In this document: positions 1-6,693 of the stretch, piece by piece
How the letters are laid out: every line of letters begins with the position of its first letter
Numbering within the stretch: position 1 is the stretch's first letter
Made by a program: the position numbers and the translations under genes
Source of the DNA: Rhodospirillales bacterium
Lineage (GTDB): Bacteria > Pseudomonadota > Alphaproteobacteria > ATCC43930 > CGMCC-115725
DNA length: 12,399 bases
Direction: 5' to 3'
NCBI GenBank assembly: GCA_015654725.1
Contig: JAATGI010000373.1
Span: 1 to 12,399 of the forward strand
Notes under the pieces: model-generated
Told to the model about the DNA's origin: nothing
Databases searched by the model: none
What the model saw: only the letters and a program-made list of their open reading frames with translations

Positions 1-1
1 G

Positions 2-628
2 GGCGGCAGGCGTTATTACCTGGTGCCGCTGCAGCTCGACAGCGATGCGCAAATCCGCGTCCATTCGCGCTTCGGCGACATGTCCGTGGCACTCGGCGAG
101 ATCGCCCGCTCTTTCGCCCGAGCCGCGCCGCCGGAGAGTATTTTGCTCATCAAGCGCCATCCGCTCGATCGCGGCATCGCTGATTGGCGCAAAAGCGTCA
201 GTCACGTGGCGCTCGCGGCGGGCATCGCCGACCGCGTCGTCTGTCTCGGCAACGGTGATCTTGACCGCATCATCGCCGGTGCCGCGGGCATCGTCACCGT
301 CAACAGCACGGCCGGCCTTCGCGCGCTGCGGAGGGGCAGGCCGGTGATCGCGCTCGGCACCGCGCTCTACGATTTGCCGGGCCTGACGTTTCACGGCCGG
401 CTCGACGATTTCTGGACAGAGGGCGCGCGGCCCGACGCCGTCTTGTTCGATGCCTTTTCCCGCGTGCTGGCGGCGCAATGCCTGGTCGAGGGCGATTTCC
501 ACGGCAAGACGGGCATGGCGCTCGCCGTCGCCGGCAGCGTCGCGCGGCTGGAACGCCGAGCGCCACCGGCCGTCCATCGCGCGCCGGTCCGGACCAGGGT
601 GCTGGCCGAAGCGCCCAGGCTCCGCTAG
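2..628 (+). CDS. Capsule polysaccharide glycosyltransferase/export protein, KpsS/KpsC-like (5' truncated)
   Basis: This is the C-terminal part of a protein of the bacterial capsule synthesis family to which KpsS and KpsC belong. Characterised members are cytoplasmic beta-Kdo transferases that build the lipid-linked linker of group 2 capsules, and rhizobial relatives act in K-antigen production. The frame is open from the first complete codon. It reads YYLVPLQLDSD before the first possible GTG (23), so the gene starts outside the window. Visible family landmarks are the PLQLDSD strand, the segment KRHPLDRG, the nucleotide-sugar-side motif VNSTAGLRAL, and the block LGTALYDLPGLTFHGRLDDFW. The last 30 or so residues are Arg/Ala/Pro-rich and look like an unconserved tail. 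It ends 24 bases before the monooxygenase gene on the same strand, but nothing suggests a shared function. Family assignment is good; KpsS versus KpsC type and the sugar are not determined. Confidence 0.82.
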   Translation, partial: GGRRYYLVPLQLDSDAQIRVHSRFGDMSVALGEIARSFARAAPPESILLIKRHPLDRGIADWRKSVSHVALAAGIADRVVCLGNGDLDRIIAGAAGIVTVNSTAGLRALRRGRPVIALGTALYDLPGLTFHGRLDDFWTEGARPDAVLFDAFSRVLAAQCLVEGDFHGKTGMALAVAGSVARLERRAPPAVHRAPVRTRVLAEAPRLR

Positions 629-652
629 GCTCGCGACGGAGCTGGCGGAATC

Positions 653-1813
653 GTGCCCGAATTCGAATTTCTCATCGTCGGCGGCGGCATCGGCGGGCTG
701 GCGGCGGCGCTGGCATTGGCCCATCAGGGCAGGCACGTCCATGTCGTCGAGAAATCCGCCGAGTTCGGCGAGATCGGCGCCGGGCTGCAACTCGCCCCCA
801 ACGCCTCTCACGCGCTCGAACGGCTCGGAGTCTTGGGCGAGATCAGCAAACATGCCGTGTTCCCGCGCCGCCTTGTCTGGGGCGACGCGGTCTCGGGCGA
901 TATCATCACGTCGCTCGATCTCGGCGAGGCGTTCGTGGCGCGCTTCGGCCATCCCTATCTGGTAATGCACCGCTCCGATCTTCTGAACGTGCTCCTCGAA
1001 GCCTGCCGCGCCGAGGCCCGCATCGCGCTCGAAACCGGGCGCGACGTGGTGGCGATCGAGGATCGCACCGCGTCCGCCGTCGCGCTCTGTGCCGACGGCG
1101 CGCGTTACGAGGCGGCGGCGCTCGTGGGCGCCGATGGGCTATGGTCGCCGACACGAAAACGCATCGCGAATGACGGCGCGCCGCGCGCCTTCCCTTATGT
1201 CGCTTATCGCGGCGCCATTCCGATCGCGGACGTGTCGGAGCATGCCGGACTCGACAATGTCATCATGTGGGTCGGGCCGGACCTGCATTTCGTGCAATAT
1301 CCGATCCGGCGCGGCGAGCTGTTCAACCAGGTCGCGGTGTTCAAATCGCCGAGCTTCCCCGCCGAGGATTGGGGCAATCCCGCCGAGCTCGAAGCCCATT
1401 ACGCGCAATGCTGCGGCTATGTGCGAAAATCGCTCGGCATGATCAATCGCGACCGGCGCTGGGCGATGGTCGATCGCGCGCCGATATCGGGCTGGTCGCG
1501 CAACCGGATCACGCTTCTGGGCGACGCCGCCCATCCGATGCTGCAATATATCGCGCAAGGCGCCTGCCAAGCGATCGAGGACACGGTGTCGCTCGGCGCG
1601 CGCGTCGCGGCGACAAGCGATGTCGAAAAAGCATTTGAGGCTTATCAAGCGGCGCGCTATCTCCGCACCGCGCGGGTGCAGCTCTCGGCTCAGTTCTTCG
1701 GCGAGATTTGCCATATCGGCGGCGTCGGCCGCATGCTGCGCAACACATTCTTCAGCGCGCATGCGCCCGGAGACTATCGCGAGATCGAATGGCTTTACGG
1801 GCATAGGGCGTGA
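653..1813 (+). CDS. FAD-dependent aromatic monooxygenase, 3-hydroxybenzoate 6-hydroxylase-like
   Basis: Class A flavoprotein monooxygenase, 386 aa, the usual length. It should use NAD(P)H and O2 to hydroxylate a phenolic acid in the cytoplasm. The N-terminal FAD dinucleotide motif is GGGIGG (residues 10-15) with Glu33 at the end of the second strand. The DG motif is VGADGLWS (Asp161-Gly162), and the second FAD motif is LLGDAAHP (Gly290-Asp291). The stretch LQYIAQGACQAIED (297-310) after the GD motif resembles 3-hydroxybenzoate 6-hydroxylases more than salicylate or 6-hydroxynicotinate hydroxylases. His212 and Tyr216 have the spacing I recall for active-site His213/Tyr217 of the Rhodococcus enzyme. 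The C-terminal WLYG also fits. The expected product would be gentisate, but substrate is inferred. The start is GTG; a GGAG at 638-641 is rather far upstream (11 bases), and no other start fits the N-terminal FAD motif better. It is followed after 18 bases by the Rieske gene, probably in one operon. Confidence 0.85.
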   Translation: MPEFEFLIVGGGIGGLAAALALAHQGRHVHVVEKSAEFGEIGAGLQLAPNASHALERLGVLGEISKHAVFPRRLVWGDAVSGDIITSLDLGEAFVARFGHPYLVMHRSDLLNVLLEACRAEARIALETGRDVVAIEDRTASAVALCADGARYEAAALVGADGLWSPTRKRIANDGAPRAFPYVAYRGAIPIADVSEHAGLDNVIMWVGPDLHFVQYPIRRGELFNQVAVFKSPSFPAEDWGNPAELEAHYAQCCGYVRKSLGMINRDRRWAMVDRAPISGWSRNRITLLGDAAHPMLQYIAQGACQAIEDTVSLGARVAATSDVEKAFEAYQAARYLRTARVQLSAQFFGEICHIGGVGRMLRNTFFSAHAPGDYREIEWLYGHRA

Positions 1814-1820
1814 GGCTCAC

Positions 1821-1824
1821 GGAG
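1821..1824 (+). promoter_or_regulatory. Ribosome binding site of the Rieske oxygenase gene
   Basis: GGAG lies 7 bases before the ATG at 1832 in the 18-base gap after the monooxygenase stop. It fixes the start and shows that the gene can be translated well from an operon transcript. Confidence 0.6.
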
Positions 1825-1831
1825 TGACGAC

Positions 1832-3100
1832 ATGCTGACTCCCGACAAAAACCAACTCCTGACTCAGACCGGCGCGGGCACGCCGATGGGCGAGCTGTTG
1901 CGGCGCTATTGGATGCCGATCGCCGGCGCCAGCGAGTTCGACGAACAGACGCGCGTGAAGCCGGTGCGGCTCATGGGCGAGGACCTCGTGCTCTATCGCG
2001 ATCTCGGCGGCACCTACGGCCTGATCGACCGGCATTGCTGCCACCGTCGCGCCGATCTGTCTTACGGCTATGTCGAGGAATGCGGCCTGCGCTGCAACTA
2101 TCACGGCTGGCTTTATGACGAGCATGGCAATTGCCTCGCCCAGCCTTATGAGGATATCGCGAATCCCAGCGCGAAGATGAAGGACCGCATCAAGATCAAG
2201 GCCTATCGCGTGCGGGAACATGCCGGCCTGCTCTGGGCTTATCTCGGGCCCGAGCCGGCGCCGCTGGTGCCGAATTGGGAGCCGTTCACCTGGAAAAACG
2301 GCTTTACCCAAATCGTGATTTCGGAAATTCCCTGCAACTGGTTTCAGTGCCAGGAGAACTCGATCGATCCGGTGCATTTCGAATGGATGCACGCCAATTG
2401 GAGCGTGCGGCTCAAGGGCCAGACCGGGCCTTACAGCCCGCGCCACCGCAAGGTCGATTTCGAGGAATTCGATTACGGCTTCGTTTATCGCCGCGTGCGC
2501 GAGGATAGCGACGAGAATGACGAGCTATGGCGCATCGGCCGCGTCTGCCTGTGGCCGAACGCGCTGTTCACCGGCAATCATTTCGAATGGCGCGTGCCGG
2601 TCGATGACGGGAATACACTGAGCGTCGCCTGGTTTTTCGCCCGCGTGCCGCAAGACCGCGAGCCTTATGTGCAGAATTCGATCCCGACCTGGCACTCGCC
2701 CATCAAGGACGAGAAAACCGGGCGCTGGATCACCAGCCACATCATGAATCAGGATTTCATCGCCTGGATGGGCCAAGGCATCGTCGCCGACCGCGAGAAC
2801 GAAAACCTGGCCGCGAGCGACAAGGGCGTGGCGCTGATCCGCCGGCGCTTTTTCGGCGACCTCGACGAAGTGGCGGCGGGACGCGACCCCAAGGCGGTAG
2901 TGCGCGACGAAAAATTCAAGGATTGCGTGCCGCTGCCGATCATGAATCGCGCGATTCTGACGAAGGGCATCACGCGCGAGCAGCTCGCCAAAGACCCGAA
3001 CGCGCAAATCCTGCTGCGCCCCTTCGCCTGGCAAGTCGGCCAGCCGGACGAGGTACGAAAGGCCTATGCCGAGGCGATGGGCGTCGAGATTAAGGGGTAG
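1832..3100 (+). CDS. Rieske non-heme iron oxygenase, alpha subunit (phthalate 4,5-dioxygenase type)
   Basis: Terminal oxygenase component, 422 aa. It takes electrons from a separate reductase and oxidises an aromatic substrate by dihydroxylation, monooxygenation or O-demethylation. The Rieske [2Fe-2S] motif is complete: Cys69-x-His71 and Cys88-x2-His91 with 16 residues between. The mononuclear iron site is Asp179-x2-His182-x4-His187 in NSIDPVHFEWMH; a likely third ligand is Asp308 in NQDFIAWMGQG. The opening residues, with LLTQTGAGTPMGELLRRYW, and the C-terminal IVADRENENLAASD are typical of the phthalate 4,5-dioxygenase/vanillate-demethylase-like group that forms homo-oligomers without a beta subunit. 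No reductase or ferredoxin gene is in the window, so the electron donor must be encoded elsewhere or outside the edges. The monooxygenase upstream suggests a joint aromatic pathway. Family is certain; substrate unknown. Confidence 0.93.
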   Translation: MLTPDKNQLLTQTGAGTPMGELLRRYWMPIAGASEFDEQTRVKPVRLMGEDLVLYRDLGGTYGLIDRHCCHRRADLSYGYVEECGLRCNYHGWLYDEHGNCLAQPYEDIANPSAKMKDRIKIKAYRVREHAGLLWAYLGPEPAPLVPNWEPFTWKNGFTQIVISEIPCNWFQCQENSIDPVHFEWMHANWSVRLKGQTGPYSPRHRKVDFEEFDYGFVYRRVREDSDENDELWRIGRVCLWPNALFTGNHFEWRVPVDDGNTLSVAWFFARVPQDREPYVQNSIPTWHSPIKDEKTGRWITSHIMNQDFIAWMGQGIVADRENENLAASDKGVALIRRRFFGDLDEVAAGRDPKAVVRDEKFKDCVPLPIMNRAILTKGITREQLAKDPNAQILLRPFAWQVGQPDEVRKAYAEAMGVEIKG

Positions 3101-3122
3101 TACCATCGCCACCTTTCCCCTT
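3073..3122 (+). other. Two interleaved inverted repeats at the 3' end of the Rieske gene (possible pseudoknot)
   Basis: GGCGATGG (3073-3080) is perfectly complementary to CCATCGCC (3103-3110). AAGGGG (3092-3097), inside that loop, is complementary to CCCCTT (3117-3122). Read as RNA the order is S1-S2-S1'-S2', the topology of an H-type pseudoknot, with loops of about 11, 5 and 6 nt. It spans the Rieske stop codon. No T-run follows, so it is not a classical intrinsic terminator; it could pause, stabilise the 3' end, or be chance. The pairing is seen; the role is inference. Confidence 0.35.
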
Positions 3123-3135
3123 CGGGATTACGGAA

Positions 3136-3149
3136 CGAAGAGCTTTTCG
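3136..3149. repeat. Imperfect 14-bp dyad upstream of the toxin-antitoxin promoter
   Basis: CGAAGAGCTTTTCG reads nearly the same on both strands, centred on AGCT with one mismatched pair flanking the core. It overlaps the left edge of the candidate -35 box, so it could be an operator. It is short enough that chance is possible. Confidence 0.25.
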
Positions 3150-3175
3150 ACAAGGACGCCGCGATCGAGTAGAAT
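3147..3175 (+). promoter_or_regulatory. Candidate sigma-70-type promoter of the toxin-antitoxin pair
   Basis: TCGACA (3147-3152) matches five of six bases of the -35 consensus. TAGAAT (3170-3175) matches five of six of the -10 consensus. The spacer is exactly 17 bp. Transcription would start near 3182, leaving a leader of about 20 bases containing the GGAG ribosome binding site at 3192-3195. This makes the small pair an independent transcription unit rather than the tail of the Rieske operon. Confidence 0.5.
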
Positions 3176-3187
3176 CGAGTGATCGAG
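3164..3187 (+). repeat. Three ATCGAG direct repeats overlapping the -10 and start site
   Basis: ATCGAG occurs at 3164-3169, 3174-3179 and 3182-3187 (offsets 10 and 8 bases), the first two followed by T. The first ends just before the candidate -10 box, the second begins inside it, and the third covers the expected start of transcription. Toxin-antitoxin operons are commonly autorepressed from such sites, so an operator is plausible but unproven. Confidence 0.35.
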
Positions 3188-3201
3188 GTTTGGAGCAAGT
3201 C

Positions 3202-3435
3202 ATGGCGTCGCGTATCGAGGTGATCGAAAGCACGGCTGGAGAAGTTGCCACGGAATTGAGGCGTCGCGGCATCGGCGCCGACGAACGTGTGACCATCATG
3301 ATCGATCAGGATAAAGAATTGATTCCTGGGCGACGGGAAGCGCGCGCGCGCATCGTTGCCGCCGGATTGACGGATGACGATATCGATCGGCTGATCAAGC
3401 AGGCGCAACGGGAAGTCGAGCCGCGCCTTGGATGA
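3202..3435 (+). CDS. Small putative antitoxin paired with a PIN-domain toxin
   Basis: A 77-aa acidic/basic mixed protein with no motif I can assign. The N-terminal part (residues 1-37) alternates helix- and strand-like segments (RIEVIEST, ERVTIMIDQD). The C-terminal part (GRREARARIVAAGLTDDDIDR, residues 43 onward, then LIKQAQREVE) is probably helical and charged, the kind of tail that antitoxins wrap around a PIN toxin. A TTG at 3190 is an alternative start, but ATG at 3202 has GGAG at 3192-3195 with a 6-base spacer and is preferred. Its TGA overlaps the ATG of the PIN gene as ATGA, so the two are translationally coupled, antitoxin first, the usual order. The antitoxin call rests on position, size and partner. 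It shows no clear ribbon-helix-helix or AbrB/MazE signature. Confidence 0.62.
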   Translation: MASRIEVIESTAGEVATELRRRGIGADERVTIMIDQDKELIPGRREARARIVAAGLTDDDIDRLIKQAQREVEPRLG

Positions 3436-3836
3436 GAGTTGTCGTTGACACCAACGTCTTCGTCAGCGCGGCGCTAAAAGACCAATCCATCCCCGCCCAG
3501 GCCGTGCGTTTGGTAGAACGACGCGATACCCTTCTGAAATCCGACGTTACGGAACGGCAGCTATTCGAGGTCTTGGACCGTCCCTATTTCGCCACGCTGG
3601 CTGAGCCCGCCACGGTTGCCTGGTTCAGGACTTTGTTCGCTGGGGCGGAACCCGTGGCCATCATCGAAAGAATTGCCGTGTGCCGCGATCCGACCGACGA
3701 CAAGTTCCTGGAACTCGCCGTCAATGGTCGGGCGGATTTGATCCTTTCAGGGGATGCCGATCTTCGAGCGCTCAATCCGTTCCGCGAAATTCCGATTTTG
3801 TCGCCGGCAGCGTTCTTGCAATATCCGGTGCGCTAA
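3432..3836 (+). CDS. PIN-domain toxin (VapC-like, putative PIN-family TA toxin)
   Basis: A 134-aa PIN-domain protein, a Mg2+-dependent ribonuclease fold used by VapC-type toxins to cleave tRNA, rRNA or mRNA. Acidic catalytic residues are in place: Asp6 in VVVDTNVFVSA, Glu46 in RQLFEVLDRPYF, Asp86/Asp90 in CRDPTDDKFLELA, and Asp108 in ILSGDADL. The spacing and the phrase VLDRPYF match the COG1569 'putative toxin of PIN family' group more than classical VapC. It has no good ribosome binding site of its own (a GGAAG is 16 bases upstream), which agrees with coupling to the overlapping upstream gene. It ends 9 bases before the convergent SMP-30 gene, with no terminator visible between. Domain assignment is secure; the cellular RNA target cannot be inferred. 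Confidence 0.88.
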   Translation: MRVVVDTNVFVSAALKDQSIPAQAVRLVERRDTLLKSDVTERQLFEVLDRPYFATLAEPATVAWFRTLFAGAEPVAIIERIAVCRDPTDDKFLELAVNGRADLILSGDADLRALNPFREIPILSPAAFLQYPVR

Positions 3837-3845
3837 CATCGCCAG

Positions 3846-4718
3846 TCACCCCAAATACCGGTTCTCGGGCAGGCCCTTGACGCCGGCATCGGCGGCGAAG
3901 ACGCCGCCCGCGAGGGGTTGCGCGGCGAGCTGTTCCTTGGTCAGGCGGTATCGCGCGCTGGTGACATAGAGCGTCGTGAGGTCGCGCCCGCCGAACGCCG
4001 GGCAGGTCAGGTTGGTGGCGGGAAATTCGATCGCGCGCATGAATTTACCTTCGGGATCGTAGCGTTTCACCGTGCCGTCGCCCCAATGCGCGGCCCAGAG
4101 GCAGCCTTCGGCATCGACCGTGGCGCCGTCGGAGAAAGCCCGGTCGCGGGGAATGTCGAGAAAGACGCGGCGGTTGGCGATGGCGCCGGTGGCGGCGTCG
4201 AAATCCCAGGCCCAGATCGTCCAAGCGAAAGAGTCGGCGTGATACATGGTCTTGCCGTCGGGCGACCAGCACAGCGAATTGGAGCAGGCGATCCCGCCGA
4301 TTTTTTTCTCGACCCGCCCCTTGGTGTCGAGGCAATAGAGCGCGCCGCTGGCCTCGCGATCCACTTCGTTCACCGTGCCCGACCAGAACCGCCCGGCGGG
4401 ATCGACGCGGCCGTCATTCAAGCGGTTGGTCGTGGGCTCGCCTTGCAGCGGCGCCACGCGACGCGGCATCGGATCGGTGAAATCGAAAATATGAAATCCC
4501 GCGCGTAGCGCCAACACCACGCCGCCGGCCTGGCGCAAGCCTACCGCGCCTGGCTCAGACGGCATGTCCCATACCGCGTCGTGGCCGCTATAGGGGTCGT
4601 AGCGATGCAGCTTCTTGGCCGGAATATCGACCCAATAGAGAAGGTGATGCTTGTCGTCCCAGAGCGCGGATTCGCCCAACTCGGCGCCGGCCGGGATCAC
4701 GCATTCGACCGCGCTCAT
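3846..4718 (-). CDS. SMP-30/gluconolactonase/LRE family hydrolase
   Basis: A 290-aa six-bladed beta-propeller of the SMP-30/gluconolactonase family, which hydrolyses sugar or other lactones with one divalent metal. Expected metal ligands are Glu16 (LGESALW), Asn147 (CSNSLCWSPDG) and Asp197 (FSDGATVD). Arg99 and Asn101 (NRLNDGRVD) lie where human SMP-30 has its substrate-side Arg/Asn pair. Further family hallmarks are WVDIPAKKLHRY and RFWSGTVNE. No signal peptide is seen, so it is probably cytoplasmic. The ATG overlaps the TGA of the upstream CMD-family gene (ATGA), and GGAG lies 9 bases before the ATG (plus-strand 4728-4731), giving a two-gene operon. In this context it may open a lactone from an aromatic or sugar-acid route. 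Family is certain; the substrate is not. Confidence 0.9.
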   Translation of the reverse strand: MSAVECVIPAGAELGESALWDDKHHLLYWVDIPAKKLHRYDPYSGHDAVWDMPSEPGAVGLRQAGGVVLALRAGFHIFDFTDPMPRRVAPLQGEPTTNRLNDGRVDPAGRFWSGTVNEVDREASGALYCLDTKGRVEKKIGGIACSNSLCWSPDGKTMYHADSFAWTIWAWDFDAATGAIANRRVFLDIPRDRAFSDGATVDAEGCLWAAHWGDGTVKRYDPEGKFMRAIEFPATNLTCPAFGGRDLTTLYVTSARYRLTKEQLAAQPLAGGVFAADAGVKGLPENRYLG

Positions 4719-5299
4719 CGCCCGCCGCTCCGGCCGAGCGGCGGCAGCGGCAATTCGTTGCCTGGCGGCACGCCGACCCGCGCCGTGTTCAGGATCAGCG
4801 CCACTTTCATGTATTCGCCGACCAGCGAAATGAGATCGACCAGCTTTTCCTCGCCGAGCAGCGCCTTCGCGCGGTCAAACACCGCGTCGCTCACCTCACG
4901 CTCGCGCACCAACGCGGTGACGAAATCATAGATCGTGGCCTCGTCGGGTTTGAGCGCGCTCGGCCGCCGGCCGAGCCGCAATTCCTCGATCGCGGTTTCG
5001 GCGAGGCCCGCCGCGACGGCGGCGGGTTTGTGCGCGAACCATTCGAATTGCGCGGTCCATTCGCGCGCCAGGATCAGAATCGCGAGTTCCTTCAGGCGCG
5101 GATCGAGCGCGCCCTTGAAGCGATAATATTCATAGCACTCGACCATGCCGACGGCCATTCCGGGACTGCGCAGCATGATGGCGAACGGCCCGGTCAGCGC
5201 GTTCCGCCCCGACCGCTGCAGTCGCTCCGCCACCGCCCGCTGCGCGTCGGTCAAACTCTCCATCGCCAAGGGCGAAAATCGCGGTTCGTTGCCTGCCAT
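4715..5299 (-). CDS. Carboxymuconolactone decarboxylase (CMD/AhpD-fold) family protein
   Basis: A 194-aa all-helical protein of the CMD family. The core is LKELAILILAREWTAQFEWFAH (residues 69-90), with Glu80, Glu86 and His90 in the conserved E-x5-EWxxH arrangement. There is no CxxC pair, so it is not an AhpD-type peroxidase; a decarboxylase/lactone-related or unknown role fits better. The ATG at 5299 is chosen because AGGGGA lies 6 bases upstream (plus-strand 5306-5311). The frame stays open far upstream, but that stretch is the antisense of the symporter gene and is not coding. It overlaps SMP-30 by ATGA and faces the symporter across an 84-base divergent gap. CMD next to SMP-30 suggests sequential action on a lactone-forming intermediate, which is inference. 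Confidence 0.85.
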   Translation of the reverse strand: MAGNEPRFSPLAMESLTDAQRAVAERLQRSGRNALTGPFAIMLRSPGMAVGMVECYEYYRFKGALDPRLKELAILILAREWTAQFEWFAHKPAAVAAGLAETAIEELRLGRRPSALKPDEATIYDFVTALVREREVSDAVFDRAKALLGEEKLVDLISLVGEYMKVALILNTARVGVPPGNELPLPPLGRSGGR

Positions 5300-5383
5300 G
5301 CCAAATCCCCTGTTTATTCGGGTCTGTCCATGTCTACCATCGGCCAAGAACCGCGTCGCGATAAAGAAACCGAGGGGGAAACC
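5300..5383. promoter_or_regulatory. Divergent intergenic region, CMD/SMP-30 operon versus symporter operon
   Basis: Both flanking operons must be transcribed outward from these 84 bases. They hold the ribosome binding site of the CMD gene (5306-5311, read on minus) and a strong GAGGGGG (5372-5378) before the symporter ATG. I found no convincing -35/-10 pair on either strand: only weak AT-rich hexamers around 5313-5318. No clear operator palindrome is visible. The promoter function is inferred from gene orientation. Confidence 0.4.
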
Positions 5384-6691
5384 ATGTCGTTCGATGCCAT
5401 GCCGGCCGCCGCGCCGATCGAGGCTAACGTCACCGGTGCCGAGCGGCGTCGCGCCGTCGCCGCCGCGGTCATCGGCTCGGCCTTCGAATGGTACGATTTC
5501 ATCGTCTACAGCTTTTTCGCCGCCACGATCGGCAAGCTGTTCTTTCCCGCCACCGATCCCAACTCGCAACTGCTGATCGGCCTCGCCACCTTCGGCGTCG
5601 GCTTTTTCATGCGGCCCTTGGGCGCGATCGTGCTCGGCAGCTATGGCGACCGCAAGGGCCGGCGCGCGGCGTTGCTGCTGACCATTGTCCTGATGATCGT
5701 CGGTGTCGCGATTCTCACCTTCGTTCCGACCTACGCCTCGATCGGCGTGGCGGCGCCGATCCTGATCGTGATCGCACGCCTGTTCCAGGGCTTTTCCGCC
5801 GGCGGCGAATTCGCCGGCGCGACCTCGTTCCTGAGCGAATATTCGCTCAGGCGCCATCGCGGATTTTACGTCAGTTGGCAGCAATCGAGCCAATTCATGG
5901 CCTCGCTCCTCGGCGCCTTGGTCGGCGCCATCGTCACCCGGAATCTCAGCGCCGACGACATGGCGTCCTGGGGTTGGCGGGTCCCGTTCGCGATCGGCCT
6001 GTTGATCGGCCCGGTCGGCATTTACATGCGCGCCCGACTCCAAGACACCCCTGCCTTCAAGGCGCAGATCGCGATCGCGACGGCGCCGATCCGCGAGGTG
6101 TTGCGCGATCACGGGCGGCTGCTGTTGTGCGGCTTTGGCATGGTGATTTACGCCACGGTCGCGGCCTATGTGCTGGTGCTGTTCCTGCCGACTTACGCCT
6201 CGCGCCAATTCCACCTTCCGCAGTCCGACGCGCTGGCGGCTTCGGCGGCGATGAGCGCGCTTCTGATCGCGCTGTGCGTCGTCGCCGGCATTATCTCGGA
6301 CCGCATCGGGCGCAAGCCGCTTCTGCTGTTCTCCAGCATCGGCACATTGATCACGGTCTATCCCTTGTTCAGCTTTTTCGCCGCCGCGCCGAGCTTGACG
6401 CGACTTTTGATCGTCGAGGCGGTGTTCTCGATCTTCATTGCCGCCTTCACCGGACCGGGTCCGGCACTGATGGCGGAACTGTTCCCGACCCGCATTCGCA
6501 ATACCGCGCTGGCCTTGTCCTATAATTTCGCGGTCGCGATTTTCGGCGGCTTCGGCCAATTCATCGTGGTGTGGCTGATCCAGGTCACGGGCGATCCGGT
6601 GGCCCCGGCCTATTACGTGTTGGGCGCGTCCGTCATTGGCATCATCGCGGTGCTGCCCGTGCCCGATCGCACCGGCCAGGCGCTTCCCTAG
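5384..6691 (+). CDS. MFS transporter, metabolite:H+ symporter (MHS) family
   Basis: A 435-aa inner-membrane symporter of about 12 transmembrane helices that should import an organic acid or zwitterion with protons. The MHS signature is clear: GSAFEWYDFIVYSFFA at residues 31-46 in helix 1, the loop 2-3 motif GSYGDRKGRR (85-94), and RLFQGFSAGGEFAGA (132-146). The second-half repeat DRIGRKPLLL and the late AELFPTRIRNTALAL also fit. Relatives include ProP, KgtP, citrate and shikimate transporters, and carriers for aromatic acids or lactones. The start at 5384 follows GAGGGGG with a 5-base spacer; the frame is open further upstream only because it is antisense to the CMD gene. The cyclodeaminase-family gene starts 2 bases after its stop. 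It probably imports the compound that the neighbouring amidase and cyclodeaminase-like enzyme process. The substrate itself is not readable. Confidence 0.92.
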   Translation: MSFDAMPAAAPIEANVTGAERRRAVAAAVIGSAFEWYDFIVYSFFAATIGKLFFPATDPNSQLLIGLATFGVGFFMRPLGAIVLGSYGDRKGRRAALLLTIVLMIVGVAILTFVPTYASIGVAAPILIVIARLFQGFSAGGEFAGATSFLSEYSLRRHRGFYVSWQQSSQFMASLLGALVGAIVTRNLSADDMASWGWRVPFAIGLLIGPVGIYMRARLQDTPAFKAQIAIATAPIREVLRDHGRLLLCGFGMVIYATVAAYVLVLFLPTYASRQFHLPQSDALAASAAMSALLIALCVVAGIISDRIGRKPLLLFSSIGTLITVYPLFSFFAAAPSLTRLLIVEAVFSIFIAAFTGPGPALMAELFPTRIRNTALALSYNFAVAIFGGFGQFIVVWLIQVTGDPVAPAYYVLGASVIGIIAVLPVPDRTGQALP

Positions 6692-6693
6692 CG

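Noticed and set aside
3101..3836. Recent horizontal acquisition of the toxin-antitoxin segment judged by base composition
   Set aside because: Hand counts of a few 60-base lines gave 57-60% GC in the segment and 48-62% in the Rieske gene, so no clear difference; no flanking repeats or integrase were seen.
3837..3845. Bidirectional terminator between the convergent PIN and SMP-30 genes
   Set aside because: Only nine bases separate the stop codons, and no hairpin with a T-run is visible around them.
5030..5383. N-terminal extension of the symporter
   Set aside because: It is the antisense of the CMD gene. The MHS N terminus and a strong GAGGGGG support the start at 5384.
4715..6559. A 614-codon open frame on the minus strand covering most of the symporter gene
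   Set aside because: Only its last 194 codons (from 5299) are the CMD gene. The rest is antisense to the clear MHS symporter and is low-complexity Arg/Asp/Gln/Gly-rich, as expected for a GC-rich shadow frame.
6571..6693. N-terminal extension of the cyclodeaminase-family protein overlapping the symporter end
   Set aside because: The extra residues are Gly/Arg-rich shadow of the symporter. The family N terminus begins at the ATG at 6694.
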